DNA of 64,000 bases from Sphingomonas sp. JC676 (GTDB lineage Bacteria; Pseudomonadota; Alphaproteobacteria; Sphingomonadales; Sphingomonadaceae): contig NZ_JACTGR010000001.1 in NCBI RefSeq assembly GCF_014489075.1, positions 434,001-498,000 on the forward strand, written 5' to 3'. Under the pieces are notes generated by a model that did no database searches, was not told where the DNA came from, and saw nothing but the letters and a program-made list of their open reading frames with translations. Every line of letters begins with the position of its first letter. The stretch's first letter is position 1. This document shows, one piece after another, positions 16,577 to 25,682 of the stretch. The position numbers and the translations under genes are program-made.

Positions 16577-18154
16577 ATGGATTTTGCCCAGATCTGGAGG
16601 GTTATCGTTCTTCACAGGTTCGCCATTCGGAACTGGTCGCTGCTGCTCCTAGGCACGCTGGTTGCGTTCTACGGCGCCTTCGCGATCGATCTGTTCGAGA
16701 CGGAAGGTCAGATCAGCCTGCAACTGGCCGAGATTGAGCTCGACGAGGCCCTGCTCATCGGCGTGGTGCTCGGGTTGGTCCTGCTGTCCTTCGGCGCGTA
16801 CCATTATGCGAAGCAGAAGCGCGAGATGGCACGCCGCATCGCCGCCGAACGGCATGCACGCGAACTCGCCTATCAGGACGGTCTGACTGGACTGCCCAAT
16901 CGCCGTCAGTATGAGGATGCTCTGCAAGCAGCCATCTCCGCGCCGCCGCGTGCTGGCGCAGCGCACGCGATATTCTTGATCGATCTGAACGGGTTCAAAC
17001 AGATCAACGACGTCCACGGGCATGGCATCGGTGACGAAGTGCTGATCGTCGTCGCCCAACGGCTGTCTGCCGCGATGCGTGAGGGCGATATGGTCGCGCG
17101 CTTCGGCGGCGACGAGTTTGCCATCCTCGCCACCCACCTTGCCGGTCCCGAGGCCGCGACCAATGTCGCGCTCCGCGTCATCGAGACGCTCGATCCCGCG
17201 ATTACCGCCGGTGGCGCGCTCCACCGGGTCGGCGTCGGCGTTGGCATCGCGCTCGTGCCAGGCGATGCGAATACGATCGAGGAGGCGCTCCGCAAGGCCG
17301 ATGTCGCGCTTTACCGCGCCAAGGCGGAGCGTCGCTCGGCACTGCGCTTCTTCGAGCCCGAGATGGACGCGCGGGTCCGCGAGCGTGATGCCATGGAGCG
17401 AAAACTGCGCGACGCAATCGACGCGGACCGCATCGAGACGATGTATCTGCCCACCATCAATCTCAAGTCCCAGGAGGTGATCGGCTTCGAGGTGGCGCCG
17501 CGCTGGATCGATCCCGAGCAGGGAGAGGTCGCACTGGAGCGCTTCGTTGCGATCGCCGAGGAGGTTGGTCTGATCCACGTTCTGGCCGAGCGCATCCTGC
17601 GCCAGGCATGCGAGGCAGCCCGCAGCTGGCCAAAGCGAGTCATGCTCTCAGCCGATATCTATCCAAGCCAGCTCAAGGACGCGCTCCTGCCCGCGCGCAT
17701 CGTGCGGATCCTGGCCGAGACCGGGCTAGCGCCCGATCGGCTCGAGCTCGAAATCACCGAGAGCGCGTTGGTAGCTGACATGGAGAATGCCCAGGTCGTA
17801 CTGGGCGCGTTGCGGGCCGCGGGAGTCCGGATCGCGCTCGACAATTTCGGGACCGGTTATTCGAGCCTCTATCATCTGCGCAACTTCAAGATCGATAAGG
17901 TCAAGATCGACTCCAGCTTCATCCATGCGATGGCGTCCGAGCGGGAAAGCGCGAGCATTGTCAGCGCGCTTGTGGGCCTTGGCCACGGTCTCGGCCTCAC
18001 CATTGCCGCCGAAGGCATCGACGCTAGCGACCAGGAAAGTTCGCTGATCGACAGCGGCTGCGAGCAGGGGCAAGGCGGCCTGTTCAGCGGACCGATCTCC
18101 GCCAGCGCAGCGCTGAGCCTGTTTCCTCCGATAAAGCGCGATATCGCCGGATGA
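16577..18154 (+). CDS. GGDEF/EAL protein: active-looking diguanylate cyclase with degenerate EAL domain
   Basis: 525-residue inner-membrane protein for cyclic di-GMP turnover. Two N-terminal transmembrane helices (about 20-40 and 58-78) flank a short loop. The cyclase domain has an intact GGDEF at 177-181 and the inhibitory I-site RxxD (REGD) exactly five residues before it, so synthesis with product feedback is expected. The EAL half departs from active phosphodiesterases: EVA (305-307) replaces EAL, DNFGTG (422-427) replaces DDFGTG, and AEGID replaces AEGxE. It probably acts as a cyclase whose EAL part binds or merely scaffolds. No partner gene is adjacent. Confidence 0.88.
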   Translation: MDFAQIWRVIVLHRFAIRNWSLLLLGTLVAFYGAFAIDLFETEGQISLQLAEIELDEALLIGVVLGLVLLSFGAYHYAKQKREMARRIAAERHARELAYQDGLTGLPNRRQYEDALQAAISAPPRAGAAHAIFLIDLNGFKQINDVHGHGIGDEVLIVVAQRLSAAMREGDMVARFGGDEFAILATHLAGPEAATNVALRVIETLDPAITAGGALHRVGVGVGIALVPGDANTIEEALRKADVALYRAKAERRSALRFFEPEMDARVRERDAMERKLRDAIDADRIETMYLPTINLKSQEVIGFEVAPRWIDPEQGEVALERFVAIAEEVGLIHVLAERILRQACEAARSWPKRVMLSADIYPSQLKDALLPARIVRILAETGLAPDRLELEITESALVADMENAQVVLGALRAAGVRIALDNFGTGYSSLYHLRNFKIDKVKIDSSFIHAMASERESASIVSALVGLGHGLGLTIAAEGIDASDQESSLIDSGCEQGQGGLFSGPISASAALSLFPPIKRDIAG

Positions 18155-18347
18155 AATTGCTGCGTGCTAAATGGCGGGTGACGTTCATTCCGGCATGCAC
18201 CGACCATCCGAATTTCACGCCATTGTTGCTTTGAGGAATCAACGCGTCGAACGTCCCCAACCGGGTCGTTAGCCGCCATCCCGCAATCATTTGAATGAAC
18301 GGCCGCTTTCAGGCTTGTCCGGAACCGGGCTGAACCGCAGGAAGTGG

Positions 18348-18372
18348 CCGGAAGCGGGCCCGCCGCTTCCGG
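18348..18372. terminator. Hairpin between convergent genes
   Basis: CCGGAAGCGG (18348-18357) and CCGCTTCCGG (18363-18372) form a perfect 10-base stem with a 5-base loop. It lies between the GGDEF/EAL gene and PhoD, which converge. There is no T run, so it may be a Rho-assisted terminator or a dispersed GGAAGCGG-type intergenic repeat. The rest of 18155-18432 shows no gene. Confidence 0.5.
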
Positions 18373-18432
18373 GTGAATAGGATGGAGAAGGCGACCCTAG
18401 GGGGTTGCCAGCCCGGGTCGGCATCGCCCGCC

Positions 18433-20028
18433 CTAAACCCTGTGCAGCGCGGCCTTGTCGGGGGTAACGGCAAACCGCGCCAGCGTGCTGAGCTTGCCGC
18501 CGGGCGACTGGACGCGATCTATCACCTTCACGTCGGTGCGCCACTCCTTCGCGGTGATGTCGTAGGTCTGGTACCCGCGCTGGTTGTTGAGCAGCGCGAT
18601 ATTGGGGCTGGCCGCCTTGAGCGCCTTGTGTCGGGGGAGTTCGTCCGCAGACCCGTCCCCGCCGGAGGTGATCGAGGTCGCGAGGAACTCGGTCGCGGCC
18701 GCCGGGCCATCGGGCTCGTTATCGCGCATGGGAACTGTCCCCACGGCGTTGATATGCGCATCGCCGGTGGCGATGATGACATTGGTCAGTTTGTGCTCGG
18801 CGATGGACCTGGCCAGGCGCGCACGCGCGGCCGGATAGCCGCTCCAGGCGTCAGGTCCGGGCCGGAGCTGCCGGGTTCCGTCGGATCCGATTTGGTAGAG
18901 CGGCATCACGAAGACCTGCTGTGCGATGAGGTTCCAGTGCGCCGAATTGCGGAAGCCGTCGTCAAGCCAGGCTTCCTGCGCGGCGCCCATGATCGTCGTC
19001 TCGGGACCGTTGGTCGTGCGGCACGCCGTCTCGCCCGGCTTCTCGCACGGCTGATCGTCGCGGTAGCTGCGCGTATCGAGCACATGCATGCGCAGCAGCG
19101 AACCGAAGTCCAGCCGCCGGTACATGGTGATCCCGCCCGGCCCCGGAAGCTGGGCGCGGCGCACCGGCATATGCTCGTACCAGGCCTGCATCGCGGCGTA
19201 GCGGCGCAGGAGGAAGGCCTCGGGCGGGGTGCCGTCCTGGTCGAACTTGCTCGCCCAATTATTGTCGACCTCGTGATCGTCGAACGACATGACGAACGCC
19301 GCCGCGGCGTGGGCGGCCTGAAGGTGCGGGTCGCTCTTATACTGGGCGTAGCGGCGCCGATAATCGTCGACGCTGTAGATCTCGTCGCCGAAATGGGTGC
19401 GGTCGACGAGATTGCCGCTCGCATCGCGGATCAGCAGGTTCTTGGGCGCTGGGTGGTTGCCGGTCTCGTAGATATAATCGCCATAATGGAAGACGGCGTC
19501 GAGATCGGGCTCGTCGCTCAGGTGGCGCCAGGCTTCGTACCAGCCATGCGGAAGGGCCTGGCACCCGGCCACCGCCAGCCGGAGGCGGTCCACCGGACTA
19601 TTCGCGGCGGGCGCGGTGCGGGCAACCCCGACGGGACTGGCCTCGGCGCCGTCCACCAAGAAGCGATACCAATAGGGCCGGCGCGGCTTCAGGCCGCCGA
19701 CCTCGACGTGCACGGAATGCCCCAGCTCGGGCCGGGCAACCGCCTCGCCCGACTGGACTATCCTGGTGAAGCGATCGTCTTCCGAGACTTGCCAGCGCAC
19801 CGCAACGGCCGCCATCGGCATGCCGCCATGCTCCGCCAGCGGCTCCGGCGCCAGGCGGGTCCAGATCACGAAGCCGTCCGGCCAAGGATCACCGGACGCG
19901 ATCCCCAGGGAGAAGGGGTATCGAGTGAACTTCGGCGCGGCCCACGCCACGGGCCCGAGCCCCGCGAACAGGGCCAGGCCACCGGCGCCGACGAGCAGCT
20001 TGCGGCGATCGAGGACGAGCGTGTTCAT
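18433..20028 (-). CDS. phoD: PhoD family alkaline phosphatase/phosphodiesterase
   Basis: Exported metallophosphoesterase of 531 residues that releases phosphate from phosphate mono- or diesters outside the cytoplasm. The N-terminus is a Tat signal (DRRKLLVGAGGLALFAGLG), as is normal for PhoD. Metal-binding motifs are visible: the HYGDYIYE segment, SFDDHEVDNNW and ATGDAHINAV. The length fits the family. GGAGAG precedes the ATG. It is the last gene of a same-strand group (sigma, FecR, TonB receptor, phoD), only 30 bases after the receptor, so it is probably co-expressed with it. Confidence 0.92.
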   Translation of the reverse strand: MNTLVLDRRKLLVGAGGLALFAGLGPVAWAAPKFTRYPFSLGIASGDPWPDGFVIWTRLAPEPLAEHGGMPMAAVAVRWQVSEDDRFTRIVQSGEAVARPELGHSVHVEVGGLKPRRPYWYRFLVDGAEASPVGVARTAPAANSPVDRLRLAVAGCQALPHGWYEAWRHLSDEPDLDAVFHYGDYIYETGNHPAPKNLLIRDASGNLVDRTHFGDEIYSVDDYRRRYAQYKSDPHLQAAHAAAAFVMSFDDHEVDNNWASKFDQDGTPPEAFLLRRYAAMQAWYEHMPVRRAQLPGPGGITMYRRLDFGSLLRMHVLDTRSYRDDQPCEKPGETACRTTNGPETTIMGAAQEAWLDDGFRNSAHWNLIAQQVFVMPLYQIGSDGTRQLRPGPDAWSGYPAARARLARSIAEHKLTNVIIATGDAHINAVGTVPMRDNEPDGPAAATEFLATSITSGGDGSADELPRHKALKAASPNIALLNNQRGYQTYDITAKEWRTDVKVIDRVQSPGGKLSTLARFAVTPDKAALHRV

Positions 20029-20058
20029 TCGATTTCTCTCCAGACTGGGGGCGGGTGG

Positions 20059-23000
20059 TTAGAAGCGTGCGCGCAGGCCGATGGTCCCGCTCACGCCCGC
20101 CTTGAGATAGACCGCGCTATAGTCGCCGACCGGACCGGAGGTGACCGTCGATCCGTCCACGATGACGTTGCGCGCGCTGTTCAGCAGGTTGCGGATCGAG
20201 AAGAAGGATTCGATGTTCCGCCGAACCGCCACGCTGCCCGAAAGGCTGACGTCCCAGAACTCGTCATAATAAGAGGGCGTGGTGCTGCGGTATTTCTTGC
20301 CCGTCCAGGCCGAGTTGAGAAAGAGCTTCACGGGCCCCTTGCGATAGGAAAGCGACAGGCTCCCCATCTTGTCGGCGACGCCCACGATCGGCACGTCGGG
20401 ATAGTTCATGCTGAGCGAGCCGCGCACCGACAGCCCGTCGAGCGGCGACGGCAGATAGCTCAGCGCGTGGTTGAACTCGAATTCCCAGCCGCGGATGTTG
20501 ATCGCCTGGCCGCCCACGGTCGTGGTCGTGCGGAAGGTATAGTCGGCATAGGTCGGGTCGGTATTGCCGAACTCCTCCGCGGTCAGCTCCTGCGCCTGGA
20601 ACAGGCCCTTCACCCGGTTCTGGTAATAGTTGATCGCCACCAGCCCAACCGGCTCGAAATATTGCGCCAGGCGGACCGAGATATTGTCCGACATCTCGGG
20701 CTTCAGGCCCGGATTGGGCGCGCGGATGACCTTGTTCAAATCGTCGATCGACCAGATTCCGGTCAGGTCGGCGACCTCGGGCCGGCGGATCGTCCGGCTG
20801 TAGCCGATCTGCAGGTCGGTGTTGCGCGTGAAGGAATATTTGATCGAGGCACTGGGGAATAAATGGTCGTACTGGCCCTTCCGTTCGACCTTAGGCCGCG
20901 ACAGATACTGATATTCCAGGCCCGGGATGGTGGTTGCCTGGCCGGTCGAGGCGGAGACCGGGAAGCCGGCGGCCGCCACTTCCTGTGCGGAAAGCGCATC
21001 CACTTCGAGCGCGGAGGTCTGGGTCCGCTCCCAACGCAGGCCTGCCCGCACCTTCAGCTTGTCGGTCGGCTCGGCGGTGGCCATGAAATATGCGGCATTG
21101 GTCTCTTCGCTGAACTGCCGGTTGTTGCCGACATGGACGCCGTACCATTCGGTCGGCGTCGTCGCGGTCGTCGCGGTCCAATATTCCGGATGCTCGCGAT
21201 ACAGCTGCAGCAGCTTGTAGTCGCTGGGCATGTACAGGTTTTCGCTGCCGCTGATCGAATGGATGCTGATGCCGCTGTCCGCGAAGGAGACCTGGTTGGA
21301 GCTCTGGATCCGCGCCAGCAGCTCGGCGGTCGAAAGCGGACCGACATATTTGTAGCGGCTGAGATCGGTGTCGTCCTTGTAAAGCCACTCGGTGCGCTGG
21401 TTCTTGACGCCCGTCTTAAAAGTCACTGGCACGGAGCCGAAGTCCACCCGATAGGTCACGTTCAAGGCGCCGCCGCGCAGGGTCTGCTTCGCATAGGGCC
21501 CGTCGTTGAGCCGAAGGATCAGAGGATTGGGCGCGGAGAAGCTCGCCGGATCGGTCCAGTCGCCGCCGCTGATCTGCTGGATCTGCCACGCCTCGCCGAG
21601 GAGGTTGCCCGGCTCGCGCCGCGCGGAGAAATTGCCCCGGGCGGTCAGCGCGCTCAGCACATATGCCGAATCCTTCTTGCCCTGCGGGTCGTAGGTGCTG
21701 ACCGAGTCCGAGTAGAAGCCATTGCCTTCGATCGTCAGCCGGCCGTTCTCATAGGAGAAGCTGGGGATGATCGTCTTGCCATTGCTGTCCTTGACGTTGA
21801 GCGAGTTCTGCATCGAGACCGTCGCGGCGGTCGCCGCCTGCTGGGTGGTGATGTCGAACACCGGATCGCCGATCACCCCGCGCGTGCGCGCGCCGGTGGT
21901 GAACTTGTAGGCGGTCGAGCCCGTCCAGATGCCGGACTTGTTGTAGATCGACGCGACCGACAGGACGAGCTTGTCGCTGGCCTTGAAATCCAGGTTGAGC
22001 GACGCGGAGAGGCGCGAGATCTCGCGCGTGTCCATCTGCGTCTCGATCGTGGTGATCGCCAGCGGCTCGGGGCTAATGGCGGTGGGCGCGCCGCTGCGGC
22101 CGAGCGTCGTCTGCTCATGCTCGAGATAGAGGGTCGATTGGCTCACGCTGGCGACCACGCCGAGGCGGCGGCCGAACAGCACGTCCGAATATTCCACCTG
22201 CCAGTTGGGCAGGAACTTCTTGCTGCCATAGCCGCCTTCGCCCGGTCCGGTCCGCTTCTTGTCGTCCCAGAGATCGGCATGGGTGCTGGCGCCGGCCTGG
22301 AGCACGATGCGGCGCCCCTTGCGATCGAACGCGCGCTTGGTCTTGATGTTGATCGTGCCGGCGGGCGCGTTCGCATCGACATCGGCGCTGATCGTCTTCG
22401 AGATCTCGATCGAATCGATCGAACTGAGCGACAGCTGCTCGAAGCTGAACGTGCGCGAGCCCCCGGCACCGCCGCTCGCGTCGATGCCCGACAGGCCTAC
22501 GCCGTTCAGCGTGACGGCGGTATATTCCGACGGAAGCCCGCGCAGCTTGATGTTGCGCACCGTGCCGTCGCCATCGCCATCGGCGTCGGTGTCGACGCCG
22601 GGCATGTATTTGATGAACTCGCCCGGATTGCCGTCGGAGATGTCGCCATAAGATTCGGCCGACAGGCTGTTCTTGATGTCCATCGACTTGCGCTGGCTCA
22701 TGATCGCGCGCGCATCGCCCTCGACCACGCCGACCACGACGATCTCGGCGTCCTCGCCGGCGGTTTCGCCGCGGCGCGACAGCGCGAAGTCCTGCTGCGC
22801 GGTCTGTCCGGCGGAAACCCGGATGCTGGCATTCTGGTCGGCATAGCCCGTGTACCGGACAATGATCTCGGCCGTCCCGGCGGGCACGTCGGCCAATCGA
22901 TATTCGCCGCCTTCGCCGGTCGTGATCTTCCTTTTCTCGCCGTCCGCCGTGGTCACTTCGACGATCGCGTCGCGCAGATATTCCTTGGTCGCGGGATCGA

Positions 23001-23367
23001 TGACCTGGCCGGAGATCGCCCCCTTGCCGGCGACCTGCTCCGATTGCGACGTTTGCGAAGTGCGGCGCGAGCGCAGCGTCACCACCTGTCCGTCATCGCT
23101 GACGATCTGAAGTGGCGTACCCACGATCAGGCGGCGCAGCGCCTCGCGCGCATCCATCGTGCCCTTGATCGCCGGGGTGCGCACGCCGTGCAGGTCGCGC
23201 GCCGATGCAACGATCTGGATCCGCGCCTGGCGGGCGAGTTCGGGGATTGCCCTGACAGCGAGCTGGGCGGGAATGTCGAACGTACGCGCTTCGGCATGCG
23301 CGGGCGCCGATGCCGCGAGCGCGACGATGATGGCAGTACTCGACAGGACGGAATTACGTGAAATCAT
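20059..23367 (-). CDS. TonB-dependent receptor with STN and carboxypeptidase-regulatory-like domains
   Basis: Outer-membrane transporter of 1102 residues. A signal peptide (ends near APAHA) is followed by an STN domain (about 27-100; IPAQLAVRAIPELARQARIQI) and a CarbopepD-regulatory beta-sandwich (GAISGQVIDPATKEYLRDA, about 115-190). A plug follows (EIVVVG, VTLNGVGL, DVDANAPAGTINIKTKRAF), then a large barrel ending in LRARF. The STN domain implies signalling to the FecR just upstream. AAGGGGG precedes the ATG. Downstream phoD suggests an organophosphate or phosphorylated polymer as ligand, which is inference from position only. Confidence 0.92.
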   Translation of the reverse strand: MISRNSVLSSTAIIVALAASAPAHAEARTFDIPAQLAVRAIPELARQARIQIVASARDLHGVRTPAIKGTMDAREALRRLIVGTPLQIVSDDGQVVTLRSRRTSQTSQSEQVAGKGAISGQVIDPATKEYLRDAIVEVTTADGEKRKITTGEGGEYRLADVPAGTAEIIVRYTGYADQNASIRVSAGQTAQQDFALSRRGETAGEDAEIVVVGVVEGDARAIMSQRKSMDIKNSLSAESYGDISDGNPGEFIKYMPGVDTDADGDGDGTVRNIKLRGLPSEYTAVTLNGVGLSGIDASGGAGGSRTFSFEQLSLSSIDSIEISKTISADVDANAPAGTINIKTKRAFDRKGRRIVLQAGASTHADLWDDKKRTGPGEGGYGSKKFLPNWQVEYSDVLFGRRLGVVASVSQSTLYLEHEQTTLGRSGAPTAISPEPLAITTIETQMDTREISRLSASLNLDFKASDKLVLSVASIYNKSGIWTGSTAYKFTTGARTRGVIGDPVFDITTQQAATAATVSMQNSLNVKDSNGKTIIPSFSYENGRLTIEGNGFYSDSVSTYDPQGKKDSAYVLSALTARGNFSARREPGNLLGEAWQIQQISGGDWTDPASFSAPNPLILRLNDGPYAKQTLRGGALNVTYRVDFGSVPVTFKTGVKNQRTEWLYKDDTDLSRYKYVGPLSTAELLARIQSSNQVSFADSGISIHSISGSENLYMPSDYKLLQLYREHPEYWTATTATTPTEWYGVHVGNNRQFSEETNAAYFMATAEPTDKLKVRAGLRWERTQTSALEVDALSAQEVAAAGFPVSASTGQATTIPGLEYQYLSRPKVERKGQYDHLFPSASIKYSFTRNTDLQIGYSRTIRRPEVADLTGIWSIDDLNKVIRAPNPGLKPEMSDNISVRLAQYFEPVGLVAINYYQNRVKGLFQAQELTAEEFGNTDPTYADYTFRTTTTVGGQAINIRGWEFEFNHALSYLPSPLDGLSVRGSLSMNYPDVPIVGVADKMGSLSLSYRKGPVKLFLNSAWTGKKYRSTTPSYYDEFWDVSLSGSVAVRRNIESFFSIRNLLNSARNVIVDGSTVTSGPVGDYSAVYLKAGVSGTIGLRARF

Positions 23368-23459
23368 GCTCTGAGACCCCCTTATGCGGGCGGCGGCACC
23401 GCCCGTTTGGAGGCTGAGAGTCTTCAGGCGGTCCTTTCCGCCATTCCCGAAACGTTATT

Positions 23460-24458
23460 TTATCGCGGCTCCGTACCGCGGCTGAGAATCACGGCATTGT
23501 CGCGCTGTTCGACCCGCGCGCCGAAGATGGCCGCGACCGCGCGGCCGAAGCCCGCCGGATCGCTGGCCGAGAAAAGCCCCGTGACCGGTTCGCCGGCCAG
23601 CGCCGGATCCCGAATCTCGATACGCGTGTTGCTGTAGCGCGCGAATTCGGTCACCGCCTGGTCGAGCCGTTCGCCTTCGAACGCGATCTTGCCATCCCGC
23701 CATGCGAGCTCCCGCGAGAGTAGGTCGGGCGTGATTGATTGCGGTGACGGCAATGCGCCGCGGGCTGGGGCTGGTGGAATAACGAGGCGGGTATTTGCCT
23801 GCATGACCACAGGCGCCGACATTCCCGCTCTGGCGAGCACGACTCCGCCGCGATCCACCAGAATATCGACGGGCGTCGCGCCGAGCTTGCGGACGCGGAA
23901 CGTCGCTTGGGTGCCGCGCAGGCGCGTGCCGCCGACATCGACGAGGAATGGTCGCTGATCACGGACGATCGTGAAATAGGCCTCACCATCGAGCAGCTCG
24001 ATGCGGCGTTCGCCGGACCCGTAGTCGACCTGCACGCGGGTCTGCGTATTCAGCATGACGGTCGAGCCGTCGTCGAGTGTGACCAGGCGCACTTCGCCAA
24101 GCCCGGTGGTGATCGCTCCGGCGGCCGGCAGGCTGATTCCCAGCGCAACGATCGATGCCGCCGCCAGTCCCCCTACGCCGGCCCAGGCCAGCACCTTGCG
24201 TCTGGACACCGCGGGCGGCGCAGACACCGCGGGACCGGCGAAACGCTGAGGATCGAAATCGGGCCCGAGCGCGCGCGCGGATTCGCCGAGCATCGACAAC
24301 GCGTCGGCGCGCAGCAGTGCACCGCGCCGGCGCGGATCGCCGCGCAGCCATGCCTCCAGCGCTTGCGATTCCTCCCCCGAGAGCTGTCCGCGGTCGAGCC
24401 GCGCGATCCAGTCGGCAGCCTTCTCGTCAATGTATCGACTGGTTTCTCGTTCGGCCAT
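23460..24458 (-). CDS. FecR family anti-sigma regulator
   Basis: 332-residue membrane anti-sigma factor. The cytoplasmic N-terminal domain has the DUF4880-like pattern ADWIARLDRGQLS through AFEAWLRGD-like EAWLRGDPRRR. One membrane segment follows SRRKVLAWAGVGG (about 105-130). The periplasmic FecR domain follows (TLDDGSTVMLNTQTRVQV, GEAYFTIVRDQRPFLV), then a C-terminal domain typical of FecR. The start is taken at ATG 24458, which overlaps the sigma gene by 32 bases; no strong ribosome site is evident, and a GGAGA/TCTCC hairpin sits just before it. It should link the downstream STN receptor to the sigma factor. Confidence 0.88.
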   Translation of the reverse strand: MAERETSRYIDEKAADWIARLDRGQLSGEESQALEAWLRGDPRRRGALLRADALSMLGESARALGPDFDPQRFAGPAVSAPPAVSRRKVLAWAGVGGLAAASIVALGISLPAAGAITTGLGEVRLVTLDDGSTVMLNTQTRVQVDYGSGERRIELLDGEAYFTIVRDQRPFLVDVGGTRLRGTQATFRVRKLGATPVDILVDRGGVVLARAGMSAPVVMQANTRLVIPPAPARGALPSPQSITPDLLSRELAWRDGKIAFEGERLDQAVTEFARYSNTRIEIRDPALAGEPVTGLFSASDPAGFGRAVAAIFGARVEQRDNAVILSRGTEPR

Positions 24459-25029
24459 CTTGGGAGACAATCTCCAACTCCGTTTCCCTAGAGACCTCTG
24501 CCAGAGCTTTTCCGCCATGGCCAAACCAATCCATCAGAAAACGGAGCCCGCGGGAGATGTGTTTTTCGACCGTATTCTCGGAAATCGCCATGCGCGTCGC
24601 GATCTCGCGCTGCGAGAGGCCCTCCACCCGGCGAAGTATGAAAGCCTGCTGCGTCTTGTTCGGCATGGCGCCGATCGCGCTGGCCAGCCGCCCCAATTCG
24701 TCGCGATCGATGGTAACCTGCTCGGGTGACGGGCTGTCGTCTGCATGCTGGAACTGCGTGAGGTCCTCGACCGCGTGGATGGAAACCACCCGGGCCCGCC
24801 GCACGTGCTTCGCGATGACCGACCGCGCGACCTGGAAAAGATAGGCGCGCGGGTAGCGAATTCCGTCCACGGTCTCAAGGTCGGCGAGGATGGCATAGGC
24901 TTCCTGGATGATGTCGTCGGCTTCGAGTCCCAGCGGCTGCCGGCGCGCGAGCCAGGTCCGCAGCGCCGGCTCATGCGGCAGAATGTTGCGAAGGAACCAT
25001 CGCGTCCGTTCCCGGTCGATCGCGCGCAT
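24427..25029 (-). CDS. ECF sigma factor (FecI-like)
   Basis: 200-residue sigma-70 family factor. Region 2 contains QPLGLEADDIIQEAYAILADLE and YLFQVARSVIAKHVRR. Region 4 contains SAIGAMPNKTQQAFILRRVEG and the recognition helix QREIATRMAISENTVEKHIS. It heads the cassette sigma, FecR, STN receptor, PhoD, all on the minus strand. Its own promoter must lie in the 390 bases upstream. Confidence 0.92.
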   Translation of the reverse strand: MRAIDRERTRWFLRNILPHEPALRTWLARRQPLGLEADDIIQEAYAILADLETVDGIRYPRAYLFQVARSVIAKHVRRARVVSIHAVEDLTQFQHADDSPSPEQVTIDRDELGRLASAIGAMPNKTQQAFILRRVEGLSQREIATRMAISENTVEKHISRGLRFLMDWFGHGGKALAEVSRETELEIVSQDGRTRNQSIH

Positions 25030-25417
25030 CAGCTACCCTTGGAATAACCCAAACTCTTGTTGAGCCGTCGCGAACCGACCGGCGCGAGTTAAGGTCAGTG
25101 GTGAGACCGGGTTCCGGTAGGCTGAGAATGTGACAGACTCGGTTCAGGCTCAGTCAAATTCGGAATGACCGGTTTCAGGGCATCGAGGGGACATCATATC
25201 CCGAGTGTATAACTCGACACATTGATGGAGGCGTTTGGATCCCCCTCCGCTACCACCGGTAACCATTAGCTGCCGCGAGCAAGGGCTCCAGATCGCCCTA
25301 AAGCTGCTGCGAAAAAATCCGCCATAGTGGATGTACCGCTACGCATCTTACCGGAACGGTTTTAATTCCGAATTGGAAGTAAACCATGATCCAACGGCAG
25401 GAACGGTGGGGACCGGC
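25030..25417. other. Divergent intergenic region
   Basis: About 390 bases between the sigma factor (minus) and the small membrane protein (plus), so promoters for both should be here. No confident promoter, terminator or RNA gene was seen. A stretch at about 25227-25256 resembles a tRNA 3' end but has no matching acceptor strand. Confidence 0.5.
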
Positions 25418-25546
25418 ATGACGATCGAACGTGAAAGCACGTCCGAACTGCTCGAGCGGGACGGGGACACACGATCCAGCCTGTTGCTGATCGTGGTCGG
25501 GGCGAGCGCGCTGTTCTGGGGCATCGTCTTCATCCTGCTCGCCTGA
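25418..25546 (+). CDS. Small single-pass membrane protein, unknown
   Basis: 42 residues from ATG 25418: a charged N-terminal half (ERESTSELLERDGDTR) and one hydrophobic helix (SSLLLIVVGASALFWGIVFI). A GTGGGGA purine stretch lies before the start. An upstream in-frame ATG at 25331 would add 29 residues without a ribosome site. No known family was recognised. It lies 136 bases upstream of trxB on the same strand. Confidence 0.5.
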   Translation: MTIERESTSELLERDGDTRSSLLLIVVGASALFWGIVFILLA

Positions 25547-25682
25547 GCGGACGCAAATCGCGGCTTGGGGCATGCGCAGCAATGCTGTCGTCCACAGCCA
25601 TTGCATGGCGGCATGTCCGCGCCATGTTGCTTCCGACGATGCGCTCCCCCTAGAAGCGGCATCCCAGATTCGGAAGACATTG

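Noticed and set aside
15943..16578. Minus-strand open frame of about 210 codons
   Set aside because: Arg-rich, no domain, no ribosome site; the opposite strand has a better supported gene with a strong ribosome site.
18373..23361. Very long plus-strand open frames opposite phoD and the TonB receptor
   Set aside because: They are mirror frames of strongly biased GC-rich genes: composition is His/Arg/Gly-rich, there are no domains, and the minus-strand products match known families.
25227..25256. Sequence resembling a tRNA 3' end (GGATCCCCCTCCGCTACCA) as a tRNA or phage attachment site
   Set aside because: No matching acceptor 5' strand, anticodon arm or proper T-loop lies upstream, and no integrase or second copy is in the window.
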